From Ceratorhiza oryzae-sativae (lineage: Eukaryota > Basidiomycota > Agaricomycetes > Cantharellales > Ceratobasidiaceae): DNA of 64,000 bases. The translations under genes and the position numbers were made by a program. The notes below the pieces were generated by a model, which ran no database searches, was not told the DNA's origin, and saw only the letters and a program-made list of their open reading frames with translations. The DNA lies in contig JARWMV010000023.1 in NCBI GenBank assembly GCA_030998015.1, positions 62,001 through 126,000 on the forward strand, in the 5' to 3' direction. Shown here one piece after another: positions 45,882-56,665 of the stretch. The stretch's first letter is position 1. The number at the start of each line of letters is the position of its first letter.

Positions 45882-46727
45882 ATATAGGAACGTTTGATTT
45901 GGGGGGCAGGGAGATTTGGTTACCTGGATATTGGCAAAGATGTATTTTACGATAACACTCACATGTAAAATCAGAAAATCCGATTACGAGCTGACTATGG
46001 GCTAATAACCAAGGCTAAATAATCAAGCGCACTCGAAACAAATGTTTTCTGGAAATTCGGGAGAGCTGAATCCCACTCATGATAAGCAAATAAAACAAAA
46101 CGTACCAGTAATTTCTGAGCAGTTAAAGCTGATACGGGGCCACTAACATAGTCAGGAAGTTCCTGACTTCAGCCGAGGCTGATGGAACGTAAAAATTGGA
46201 CATTTATGCAGACAGAAATTTACTTGGAAGTCTACTGTAGTGGGCGAAACTCAAGTCCCTAGGCAGGAATGTTATTTTTTCTTACCGCAGTCTGGAATTT
46301 CCACATTGGGTGGGCTTACAACGGCTTAAGCCAGTATTTATGTAGCAAGCGAACCACCAAAAGCCATTTGAAAGTAGACACACCGGGGTAAATAGTCAGC
46401 AATTTAGTCTTCTGAGCTGCCCGCTAAAGCATGGAGTCCTATCGTATGCCAAATTCACCGACCGGCCACCGGTCGAGCAAACGCCGTGGTGGTGCTATCT
46501 AGTTCCAGCCTCACCCAATCGGAGAATTCGGTTGACCTCGACGACCGAATCCTAGTCGGTCTTCACCACAACTGACGTTGGTTTGCTAGCTATGACCGCC
46601 TCGGCGCCCGAAATCATGTCGGGAACGAGCCCTTATATACGGCTTTCGCCCAAGCATCTGCCACAACGGTTTCATCCACTCCTGTTATACCGGCATCCTA
46701 CGAAAGGGCTCACAGTTCACTTCACAC
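45882..46727. other. Intergenic, right border of the kinase array
   Basis: No gene recognised. The last part is the promoter of the DUF2306 gene. Confidence 0.4.
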
Positions 46728-47869
46728 ATGTCGCTCTCTAATGCAACGACTGGGTCGCTTCAGAGTACAGGCGTCTTTCAAAAATGGTTTCAACTACGCA
46801 GCGTGTTTTCAGCTAAATTTTGTCGGTGGCTTCGTCCTGTTCTTTTGCGATGCCTAAGACTGATGCGTTTCGTGTTAGGGTCGCTTTTCGCGTGAGTTTC
46901 ATACCAGGAATGAAAGCCATGGCTCCTGACGCCGATGTTACTGCAGTGTCGTAATGGCTCTTGTAGTTGTCGCACGAGCACCATGGCTTCTTCCGAATGG
47001 CCTCGAACTCAACCTTGGCCCTGATGAATACTTCCATTTCCGTATTCCTCTAAATAAGGCATTTCTTTGGACTCACCTCGCCTCGGTACTTCCTGCTGGG
47101 ATGCTGGCCGTTACACAATTTGTTCCACGCGTTAGGGCACGAGCAATGAGTTTTCACCGCAACGCGGGCAAGGCGATTAACATATTGACATTTATATCGA
47201 CCTTTTCGGCGTGGGGCATAGCACGCGTATCATTTGGCGGCGATGTATCGATTCAATCGGCCTCTTACCTGCTCGGTGTCACGACTTTGTGGTCCACGAT
47301 CAAATCTTGGACAGCCATCCGTCGTCTGCAGATCGACGAACATAGGGTGTGGCTGATCCGCGCCTGGTCGTATCAGATGTCCGTAATAACGCTCCGGGTT
47401 CTGTTGGTTACCCTGGTTATATTTGTCTCAGCAATAGGAGGGGTTTACCATGTGAGTGTCCGGAATCATTTAAAGCCTTGTTGAAACTGATCCGCTGGTA
47501 TGGTCAGTCTATTCCTTGTGACGACGTTGAATATCTCCTCGGCGACCAAAGTGTTTACGCCCAAGAGTACCCACAATGCCAAACCAACTGGACTGGATCT
47601 GCAGCCAGCCATGTTTCAATCAAAGCCAACGTCTTTGATGGAGGTTTGGGGGAAACTGCGGCATTAAGGTCTGTTTTTGGGGCAAGCTCGTGGGTCGCAT
47701 TTTGGATACACGCGATCGTGTAAGCCAATGCTTTACCCAGCGCTTGTAAACAACTAACAATCCGAGTAGATGCGAATACTACTTATTCCACACCAGAGAC
47801 GAGACCGAACGCCTGAAATTGTTGTCAGAAAAACGTCAAAAGGCGCACCAAATGCTGAAAAATCAGTAA
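46728..47869 (+). CDS. DUF2306 family multi-pass membrane protein
   Basis: Four exons (46728-46891, 46947-47451, 47508-47719, 47770-47869) give 326 residues. The start at 46728 is supported because exon 1 completes the first membrane helix (LFAVVMALVVVARAPWLL) across the first intron. The core shows LHLASxLPAG-like WTHLASVLPAGMLAVTQFVP, then FHRNAGKAINI, FGGDVSIQSASYLLGV, RRLQIDEHRVWLIRAW and further hydrophobic segments, typical of DUF2306 proteins. The C-terminus is charged and Lys-rich (EKRQKAHQMLKNQ). The molecular function of the family is unknown. The gene is intact and stands alone between the kinase array and the transposon region. Confidence 0.85.
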
Positions 47870-47949
47870 CCTTTTGTGTGGACCATACAGTTACATGAGA
47901 ACATTTTGATGTTCGAGTGACAATGTTCATACTGAAGTGAAATAGAGTC

Positions 47950-48353
47950 GAACATTACAGTGGAAGCCCCGATGACGGATCCTAGCAGTATGGATAGCTC
48001 CCAGCGATGCACAAGACGCCCTGAATTTCCAATTCGGGCTCGGCGATTGACTAAGACTCTGTCTCGACGACTGACGAAGACTCGGGCAGAACAACAGACT
48101 GCATGGATTCATCCTAATGATGCGGGCATAATTCAATCATTCAAAGCTAAGGTTGGTGTTGGATGAAGGGGAGAGTTGCGAAGACGCGAGCCAGCAGTTG
48201 ACTAAAAGTATTGCTGTTCAGTCTAGGACCGAGGCGGCACAGTCGTTGCACGGCATACGAACCTTGCTTGAATGCTCGGGCTCACTCAATCAGTCTAATT
48301 TAGCTGCGTTTTCCAATCTCGAGCAGCCTATTGCTAATTTAAGTAACAGATAG
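47950..48353 (+). pseudogene. pogo/Tigger-like DDE transposase C-terminal relic
   Basis: Two neighbouring plus-strand frames carry IHPNDAGIIQSFKAK near 48105-48150, which resembles the QPxDAGIIRxFKAHYR end of the DDE_1 (CENP-B/pogo/Fot1) catalytic domain. After a frame change comes a helical stretch with SLHGIRTLLECSG. No catalytic triad upstream and no terminal repeats were found. It lies 40 bp from the left end of the hAT element, so the hAT copy may have landed beside an older relic. Confidence 0.45.
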
Positions 48354-48382
48354 AATGTCGTACGTATGATATAATACGGTGC

Positions 48383-48390
48383 ATTTCAAA
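48383..48390 (+). repeat. Left 8-bp target-site duplication of the hAT element
   Basis: ATTTCAAA, repeated exactly at 52419-52426 just outside the right end of the element. Eight bases is the hAT hallmark. Confidence 0.9.
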
Positions 48391-51300
48391 TAGGGTTGGT
48401 GCGGAGAGAGAAGGAGAAATTCTCTTTCTCCTTCTCCTCCGCTTACCAAGATTCTCCGAAGTAGCCGAAGCTCGGCAGACCCTGTCTCCGAAGGGCACAG
48501 CCACGCTTAGTCACCATTACTCGCCCAAAACGGTTCGAGACATTTGCAGCACACAGAACACGATGTATTTAGTATTAATTAAACAAATAATTTTAACATG
48601 TATTTTTCATTCCACTGTGCATATAATACCATGTCTGGATAACTCATCGTCATGCTGGACCATCAGATCGAGGGTGCGTGCTTCGTCGTCGAGCGGTGAA
48701 TCTGGATTGGATCGAAGGGCGTGTTTCAGGAGTTGCAGCGCTTCAACATTCGATGCCGAAATCCTGTTTCGGAACTGCGTACAGGTCATCTTGCTTGAGG
48801 AAAACACGCGCTCTGATGACACTGACGACGCTTGAGCAGGTAGCAAATCGAGTGCCAACTTGCAGATCAAAGGCAGTCAAGTTGATTTTGCCTAAAAGTC
48901 ACATTATATGGTTATTTTAGCATAGGCAGAGTCGTGTAAAGTACGTACCAGCCAGTAATCTATAGGGCTTGTGTTCTCCATATCTTTTGCTGGAATCACC
49001 GGCTCCTCGAGAAACCGTTGATGTTCGAGCTTGACAGTGGCATTGTTGAGTGCATTGCTGGGCGACAGAATCTGGCCATGCACCTGCAAATCTGCTGTAA
49101 TTTTGACCTCAGGCGATGATGGATCGATAGTAACGGTTTCTGAAATTGTGCCAGAGGGGCCTGGCGAGAAAAGAGCCAAGTTGGGTCGAGCACTCAGGCC
49201 AGTGGTCAGGAATGATGCATAGCCCCTATTGACACGTTTAGTAGCAGTATCCACTCCCGCTGACCACACAGTCTGAGCTGTCAGCTCAGAGCGCTCTTGC
49301 TGCTCCTCATCCAAACAACGACGCATCTATTAAGGTGATTAGCTAGAATCAAGTGAAACAACAAGGCATGACCTTACATGCTGCTTTACAACATCTCTGG
49401 CGTTCAAGGCATCTTCGGGTGACCAGTTTTGGTCGATCCACTTGTACCGGATGGACAGATTGAGTGCCATGGTGACTATATGCGCTGGAGATGATTGGGT
49501 CTTTGCTAGGTAGGCCTCGAGCTTGTCGATTCCCACTGCTATTGCATGGGAGAGGACGGGTTGCTTTGATTGAAGATCACACCATTGGTCAATTAATGCG
49601 TGATAGAGTGGGAGGGCGAGAGATAGCGTTGGAGTTCAGTCAGATGACAGCAGCTCCTGAGTGCAATGAGCTAGGTCAAGCACATCCAATATGTCGCTTA
49701 AGACCTTGTAATCGGTGTGTGTAATCGCATACTCGGCGAGGGTTGGGTCGCTGGCAATGTACCTACTTGTAGCCTAGATCATCTCAATGAGCGTCGGTTT
49801 CTTGAGTGGTAATAAGAAAGGTACTTACTGGGTAGAGATACAAGAAGCGTTCAATCATATTTCGAGTCGACAACCACCTTGTTGGACAGTCAAGAATGAG
49901 CTCCAAAAGCTTCATTTCGAACTCTTCCAGCCTCCACTTGTTATCAACCAATCTATGTGTTCGCCATATGTGCTGTTTGTTGCCTTCATGGATCGTTCTG
50001 CAGAGGCCTTGGCAACGCTGTGTGCACCAGAGCATGACAGCTGTCTTTCGAATGCAATTGTGAGGTTTGGACTCCAGAGCAAGGAGGTATGTTTCGAGCT
50101 TGATGCTAATGGTTTTGCCTGATTTCTCAAGATAGTGGTGGAACAGTTCTGCCGACTCAGGTAGAGCTGTAAGAATCGCCTGAACAGCTATATTGATAAC
50201 ATGCGGAAAACACCTGTAATTGGACCTGTCAGCAACAAAACGTGTAGATACTGTTGAAAAAGCCTTACTGTAGCCTGTTTCCATCGCGGTCAAAGTCAAG
50301 ACCTTGCTCGGTCATATATGCCTCTAGTTGAGTCATGAACATGTTGTTGTTGGAGGCATTATCAAGCGTTATCATACCCAGCTAAGGAGAGTGATTGTTA
50401 GTATAAAAAAGGTGCAATCAAATCACATACAGCTTACCTTGTGGGTAAACCCAAATTCTTCAACTACTTCAAAGAACGTCTCTGCTAAGTGCACTCCAGA
50501 ATGATCTCCTTCGATGACATGGAATCCAATCAGCCTATGAACTATCCACCAATGTTTGTTTACAAAATGAGCAGTTATGCTCATAAATGCGCGCTGTATC
50601 TCATCTGTCCAAAGGTCAGATGTACATGAGATTCTTCCTTGTGCATGCTAATAGAAAGTAGTGTAAGCTTGGTTTCCAGCTCATAAGTGCACATATAATA
50701 TACCTTGATTTCCCTTTTCAGCTTCTCCTTTGCCTCAGCTGATAGCTTTTGCACTTTGAGGGAAATAGCATGCCGGTCAGGTATATCTTTTGTGGTAACC
50801 TTTCCCTGTCCAATGTAGCTAAAAAAACGCCAAAACCCACAGTGTGAAACCATGTTAAACAACTAAAAAGGCGGTTATTAGTATCTCATATATGTATTAG
50901 CTAGTATGAAGGATAACTTACTATATCGTCCTCAGCAAACCACTCAGTTATGTGCCTTAAGATTCCCTCTGCAGTAATTGGCTCATGTACATTGTTGCTG
51001 TCAGAATTCGGGTTGCGTTTGATATCTATCTTGTACCTGATCTTCTCGCACGCTGCAACATATGCGCTATGGTGCTTGTTAAACAAGTGCGGGCGCAAGT
51101 GAGAAGCAGAGCCACCACTGTTATTGTTCTTCCAGGTTTGCCATTTATTATTCTTCCTGTATATTTGTGAGTGATCAAAATATTTTTCGACAGAGCAAAT
51201 TAACTCACAAACATTCCATACACGTTAGAAAAGGATCAGATGGCTTTCGAAGATCTAGAGGTGTCTGACCTTTGGCTCTTGCTTGATCCGCCATCTGCAA

Positions 51301-52418
51301 CCTGGCTGTTTCCTCTGTGTTTGGTTCGTCATGTTGGTGTGTCCCCATGTAGAAGTACCAGCAATCAATCGCCCAGGCTGCCTGTATGCGACGCTGCATG
51401 TTCACTACCTCGTTGTCGACATGGTACAATTGAGGCACACTTGCAGCTGCGTGCTGCGCAACTTCAATTTGATGTAGTGTTATCATGCATGAGGAGGTAA
51501 CAGATGTGGACTGGGCAGTTGAAAAGGTGTCCTTTTGAGTCTGCGCTCACTTGCAGTTTGAAGGGGCAGGTGCACCAGTAGAGGCTTGCTTCAATTTATC
51601 TTGAGTTGTAGAAGTGGGCGTTTGAACTGAAATATTATTAGCCATTAGGTTCAACATAGATGCACCAAAAATACTCACGATTTGCTCCAGGAGAGCTTGC
51701 TGGACCACTGTGCATTGCAGTGGGCAGAGGAGGTTGAGCGATCGACTATTTTTGACGCATATATATAAGTATGTGCACAACGTTATGAGGATTCCAGGCT
51801 GTACTACTCACAATATAGTTTTGAGGAGTATTTGAGCCAGAGGTGTACAGTGGTTGGTGTGCATAGGTACCATGAGACCCGGTAGAGTTGCTAGTCGTAG
51901 CGTTTTTGAAGTCGAATGGAGGAATATGAGGATGAGTAGGGCACCAATACCCGGAACCACAGTAACAACCAACTACCATGATATCGATAAATATGCCTGA
52001 TCTATAGAGTCAAGGGCTCTTGACGAGTAAACTCGGTGACAAGGACAAGGTCTGATGGTGCAACCAATGCGCCTCTTAAATACTTCACTCAGAATCAACA
52101 GATCTTTCAAGCAAACCGTTGTACATTCAAAAGTGCTACATACATGGTAAGCTTCTGCAGTGCACAGTGCCCGACGCCGCACAGATGGCGGGGTTCGAGT
52201 CATTCGGTGGGGCGACACGAGGGCAGGAATGCTTTGGACAGGACAGCATGTCTAAGCGCCCAGCGTGCATGAGTCAGCCAACCGGTATGGAAATTTCTCC
52301 GAACACGGAACCCTGTCTCCAAAGAGCTGCTTCGGAGAGCAGACCCTTTCTCCCACGTGACAGAAGCAAGGGGGAGAAACGTTCTCCGAGGAGATTCTCC
52401 TTCTCCTTGCCAACCCTA
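48391..52418 (-). mobile_element. hAT-superfamily DNA transposon, 4,028 bp
   Basis: Ends are inverted: left TAGGGTTGGTGCGGAGAG, right (read inward) TAGGGTTGGCAAGGAGAAGG, followed on both sides by Gly-Glu-like purine-rich GAGAAGGAGAA tracts. Flanked by the 8-bp duplication ATTTCAAA. Subterminal ACCCTGTCTCC motifs occur inside both ends (near 48478 and 52311). One transposase gene fills the minus strand. Clean ends and an exact duplication indicate a fairly recent insertion. Confidence 0.92.
48607..51979 (-). pseudogene. hAT transposase, one in-frame stop
   Basis: Several exons from the ATG at 51979 join in frame. A Ser/Thr/Pro-rich start is followed by a BED-type zinc finger split over two exons (Cys pair in FLTCMEC, His pair in HLRPHLFNKHH). 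The hAT catalytic region has SCTSDLWTDEIQRAFMSITA, LGMITLDNASNNNMFM, CFPHVINIAVQAIL and ILDCPTRWLSTRNMIERF. The C-terminal dimerisation domain is ALDLLPAQASSVSSERVFSS followed by NRISASNVEALQLLKH. The single defect seen is TGA at 49638-49636, between LLSSD and TPTLSLALPLYHALIDQW; a CGA-to-TGA transition would explain it. Splice borders near 48900-48830 are least sure. Otherwise the protein looks competent. Confidence 0.85.
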
Positions 52419-52426
52419 ATTTCAAA
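52419..52426 (+). repeat. Right 8-bp target-site duplication of the hAT element
   Basis: ATTTCAAA, identical to 48383-48390. Confidence 0.9.
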
Positions 52427-52707
52427 CAATCAAATACCCCGGACATGGATGACCGCCGCTTATTCATGGGACCAAACCGATGCATCATTGGGAATTCTAC
52501 CGTAGATAAAGAGTACGCTAGAATAGCGTGTTTGGGCGGTAGCTGCCCAGCCGCAGAAGCAAATCGGCGCCACCGATCAAGGCTGGAAACGAGAAGCACG
52601 ACCAGATCATACATATGTTGAGTCAGCAGGCTCGTATGGCTGTGAACTGAACCTCCACCTCAACCGCTGCCTGAACCATTTGAAGAGTGCAACACAAAGT
52701 CAACGAA

Positions 52708-54537
52708 ATGGCAGACAGAAACGGGCTGGAAAAACGATCCAAGCACGGTTGCTTGACATGTCGGCAAAAGTATGTTTTCTCTCTCGCCAGCTCCCCTTCA
52801 GATCTGAGCTCGAGATCAAGGCGCAAAAAGTGCGACGAACGACGGCCAGAGTGCGCGAGGTGCGAGAGAGCTATGGTTCAATGTATATGGCCACATAACA
52901 GTCGCCTGTGCACCTCTGGCCTCTCGTCGATTCCAGCCGCCGACACAATACAGGCAGTCATCCAGTCATCCCCATTGGTGGATCCCAGCGTCATTGGAGC
53001 CATACGATTCGGTACATCAACAGACGGGTCGAGTACAGACTCTTCGGCTTCTTCACGAAGCACAGAGCTTGTTGCTTTCGCGCCCAAAACCAGACAAAGC
53101 AACTTCTGGTCACAAGGCGACCTGATCGATTCTGTGCTCGACGACAACGAAGACCCAGACGCGAAGGAACTTCAAATAAAGCTGAGGATGACTATTAATG
53201 CATTAGGCACTATACAAGACCCAGATTTCTACGAGTTGTGCCAATTCTGTGAGCTCATTGCGACCGATCGTTCTTGTCAACAACTCACATGAATATTAGA
53301 CTCCATCTTTCTTACACGCCACATCTATGATTATTCAGCCGTTGAACACGACTTTATTTCTGTTTCTCATCGGCGCCTGACCACTTCAGCTTCAGCTCGG
53401 CACGCCATGACGGGCCTGACATTCTTGTTTCGCGCAAATTATGATCAATCGCATCTAGCAACACCCTTGCGAAGGTATGCGGGTCAACGATATCAGCTTG
53501 CTTTGTATGCCCTTCAAGCCGACCTGGCGAATTGCTACTTATCGCCAGTCACAAAACTCGTAGGCCTCGCTGAAATTTTGATCTATGATGTGAGTCGTAG
53601 GAATCCACGCACAGCCGAGCGTGAACTAACCTGCTTGCGAGCCATTAGTACTACTCGGGAAATTTTCCATTCTACTACCAGCGGCTCCGTCTGGCTGCAT
53701 CGCTAGTTCATCAGGTGGTGGGAAGCAGGACATTGGACGTGACGACCATGAGTGGTGATAACACGATTGACGTCCGTATTTTCTCTTGGTGCGACATCCT
53801 GAGCTCCATGGCGATGTCCCGGCCCACGTTGTTCAACTATAGGACCAATATCGATTCATCTCAAAGAAACCACTATCCCCCCGACGTCGGACTCGAGTGG
53901 TTGTCTGGGTGTCCTGATACTCTAGCGATTACCCTGGCCCGTATAAGTAACTTGCGACATTCTAATCTCTCCCAGTTCAATAAACTAGTCGAGGCGACAA
54001 GAATCGAACAAACCGTGATTTCGTGGAGCGGCGTGCCACAAGGAACAAACCGCTCGCTACAAGTCGTCTCTCGGATGGCAGTACAAGAGATCTGGCGGCA
54101 CACTGCCCTCTTGTATTTACACCAAGTACGCTTCAGACCACTCTTTTTTCCTTGGGCTCACCCGGGAGTGCACAGGCAATCTACAAATCAAATGCTGAAC
54201 ATTGTACAGTCCAAAACTCGATGAAACAAATCATTCGTCTCTCGTCGACATTCAAGGCAGGTCAAAACCCCGATTGCTTCTTGGCGGTTCCCTACTTCAT
54301 TGTAAGTGGATTCGCTATAACGGCCCGGTTTGTGTATTAATGGCGCTGTTCAAGGCTGCGTCTTTTGCGATCTCGCCTCAGAATAGATATTACTTACGAA
54401 CCAGACTAATTGGGTGTGGCAACGAACAGTACCTACGAGACTTGGCCAACACGTTGGATCAGCTTTGGAGAGAGACCGACACAACCGGGTGTCATACTAC
54501 TTGGTCAACCAAACAGCCGCCATCTTTCATATTTTAA
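52708..54537 (+). CDS. Zn(II)2Cys6 transcription factor with fungal-specific TF domain 2
   Basis: Six exons (52708-52769, 52821-53248, 53300-53589, 53649-54125, 54176-54301, 54355-54537) give 521 residues. The DNA-binding cluster reads CLTCRQKRKKCDERRPECARC followed by ERAMVQC, with spacing C-x2-C-x6-C-x6-C-x2-C-x6-C; intron 1 falls inside it after Gln-Lys. The middle region includes IFLTRHIYDYSAVEHDFISV, and the C-terminus is SFAISPQNRYYLRTRLIGCG and LANTLDQLWRETDTTG, the pattern of the fungal-specific transcription factor domain 2 (PF11951 type). The start was set at the ATG just before MADRNGLEKRSKHGC. Nuclear DNA-binding regulator; targets unknown. It is the neighbour of a pectinase relic, but a regulatory link is speculation. 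Confidence 0.9.
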
Positions 54538-55383
54538 CGCAAGCTCGTCGCCCCGCTTGCGACTTTGCATTTATATACCCCTTGCATATTCGATCGTCTG
54601 CCTTCATTTCGTTCGGTTGCTTTTTCTAAAGTGGCTAACCATACCCTCAACCTCGTGCTTTCACTGTAACGTCTGCCTAGTATTACCAATTAATTTCTTA
54701 ATTGAACCTACCAGATGATATAACGTGCTGCCTATGCCACCTACGAGGCCACAAACTGCCGAACCCCACGAGCGGACCATCTGTACATGCTGCTATCGGA
54801 GCTATGGGATTTACCTAGCTATATGACCATGTGTTCTGTTGCCACCCCAACGTCGTCACGGGATTGGTTTTTTTGGGTTTGGGGGGGGGATCAAGGGATT
54901 AGTTCGGCTAAGCATCATTATTTTTATCCTTCTGACCAACATACCTGGCGTTCACATTTCTCCGAAATTATCTATGAACCTGTGGCTTAACCTCAGCCTT
55001 GATGGCAGCTGCTCCACATTTACACACTAAAATGTTGTAAGCCTCCAGGCTTTGCAGGACTCCCCTGCTATCTGTGTATCGCCGACAGGAAACGCACATT
55101 TTAGCCACAACTTAAGCATTGGCCTAAATCACCATGTGTCACCAGTTGACAGGAACAACCACGCCCACATAGCGCATCTATCAGACTTGGATGGGCGAAC
55201 CATCAGGTGAGCAAATTTGGTTCTTCCCAGCCATGCGAGCTTATCCTAGCTTCCATAGGCAGCGTCGCATTGCATCCGAATGTAGTTTGCGGCGTTCGAA
55301 ACTGCAATGATAAAATCACAATGCGCGGGCCGCGGGGCTTGGTACGCTATCGTTGGGGGTCCTGGTAGTTTTGTGTAGAGCGA
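54538..55383. other. Intergenic, no gene seen
   Basis: Contains a G-run at 54880-54888 after a T-rich stretch. No coding content recognised. Confidence 0.4.
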
Positions 55384-55390
55384 TATAAAA
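55384..55390 (+). promoter_or_regulatory. Retained TATA box of the polygalacturonase pseudogene
   Basis: TATAAAA about 50 nt upstream of where the lost start codon of the pectinase gene would lie. Confidence 0.5.
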
Positions 55391-55437
55391 GTTCAGTCCA
55401 AGCGTCAATTTCCCAGCACTTCAAATCACCAGCATAA

Positions 55438-56665
55438 CGCTCACTGTCGCCACCCTTTCGTTGCTGGTTCTTTTCTACTTTACTATACTTGCCCGTGGAG
55501 CGCTCGCACTGGCCCTATTGCATCGCTTGACGCCGTAGCCACCGCTATGAAGTGCACTCCAGTGAGTACTGGGTATACCGCCCTGAACCAATTTAAGCCT
55601 AAACCAAACCTAAACTCTGGATCATTGCCAACTCGTCCACTGTTCCCGCTGGAAAGACTTTCTAGCTTGATGCTCAGACGGGCGCCACAGCTATGTGCTA
55701 AGTGATGTCACGGTAAATTCGAGCCAGAGGGCAACATTGGGTCGTTATTTGACTATATATGCAGTTTGGCTGTGCAGGGTGGGCTGTCCCCTGTTTCGAC
55801 TCACTAGAACCAGTGTTACCTGTATGTGAATTCCGTTTATCTGATACACGTGAATGACCTAACGTGACTGCCCAACAGTCAATAGTAATGGACATACTTT
55901 CAACGGGCAGGGCGAACTTGACTGGGATGGCCTCGGCGGCGCAAGAAGTGTTAAACCTTATCCGATGTTGAAGTTAGTGGAGCATCACCAAAAACTGACT
56001 TGTACTAAAGCAACATCGCTCAGAATCAAAAACTCTGGGACCTTTTCGAATTTGACCATCCAGGATTGCACCGCCCATAACCAGGGCGACTGCCTTGCTA
56101 TCAACAAGGGCTCCAATATCATTTCCCAGCGCAACAGTGTACCGGTGGACATGGCATCGCTGTCGGCTCCGTCGACTCGGACGTGACCGTGAACAATATT
56201 CAGATTCTAAACAACGTTATCACTAACAACGACCAGGGCTTGCGCATCAAGACCAAGGCTGCCGCCACTGGGCGAGTTGTTCGACTCATATCTTTCTGCA
56301 AAGTTACTAATGGGCATTCCAGTTCCGCCGTTTCCGGTATCACTTTGAGCGGTAACACAGTGACTAGTTGCAAAAAGTGTGGTGTCATCATTGATCAGAG
56401 CTATCCAAACACTCTCGGCACTCGCGTAACCGGATTCAAGCTTTCCGTAAGTGCCCCAATATACTTGGTAACAAATAGGAATGATTCAACAAGGATACAT
56501 AGGGTGTTACGTCTTCTGGCACCAGGACCGTTGCCGTCGCGAGCAGCGCTAAGCGAGTTGCCGTCAAGCGTAGATCGAGATCTTGTTCTAGTAGAGTGTT
56601 ACAAGGTCAGTGATGGTTCTGCTGGCACGATCAACTATTCTGGAATCACAAACTCCAGTCATTAA
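55438..56665 (+). pseudogene. Endo-polygalacturonase (GH28) pseudogene
   Basis: Relic of a secreted pectin-cleaving enzyme. A hydrophobic signal-like stretch (TLTVATLSLLVLFYFTI) lacks an ATG and is out of frame with the mature start GPIASLDAVATAMKCT. The next part, STVPAGKTF, is interrupted by stops. Then come NGHTFNGQGELDWDGLGG, KPYPMLK and NQGDCLAINKGSN. Frame is lost near 56137-56142 before the catalytic-His block GGHGIAVGSVDSDVTVNNI, and NDQGLRIKTKAAATG and CGVIIDQSYPN follow. The end ISDGSAGTINYSGI-like tail is again in another frame. The usual NTDGFD segment between PMLK and DCLAIN is missing. At least four disabling changes. Confidence 0.85.

Noticed and set aside
46790..47037. Minus-strand open frames near the start of the DUF2306 gene
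   Set aside because: The plus strand here is exon 1, intron 1 and the start of exon 2 of the DUF2306 gene with matching phases; the minus frames have no domain content.
50000..51500. Small plus-strand frames inside the transposon
   Set aside because: Antisense to hAT transposase exons that carry clear family motifs.
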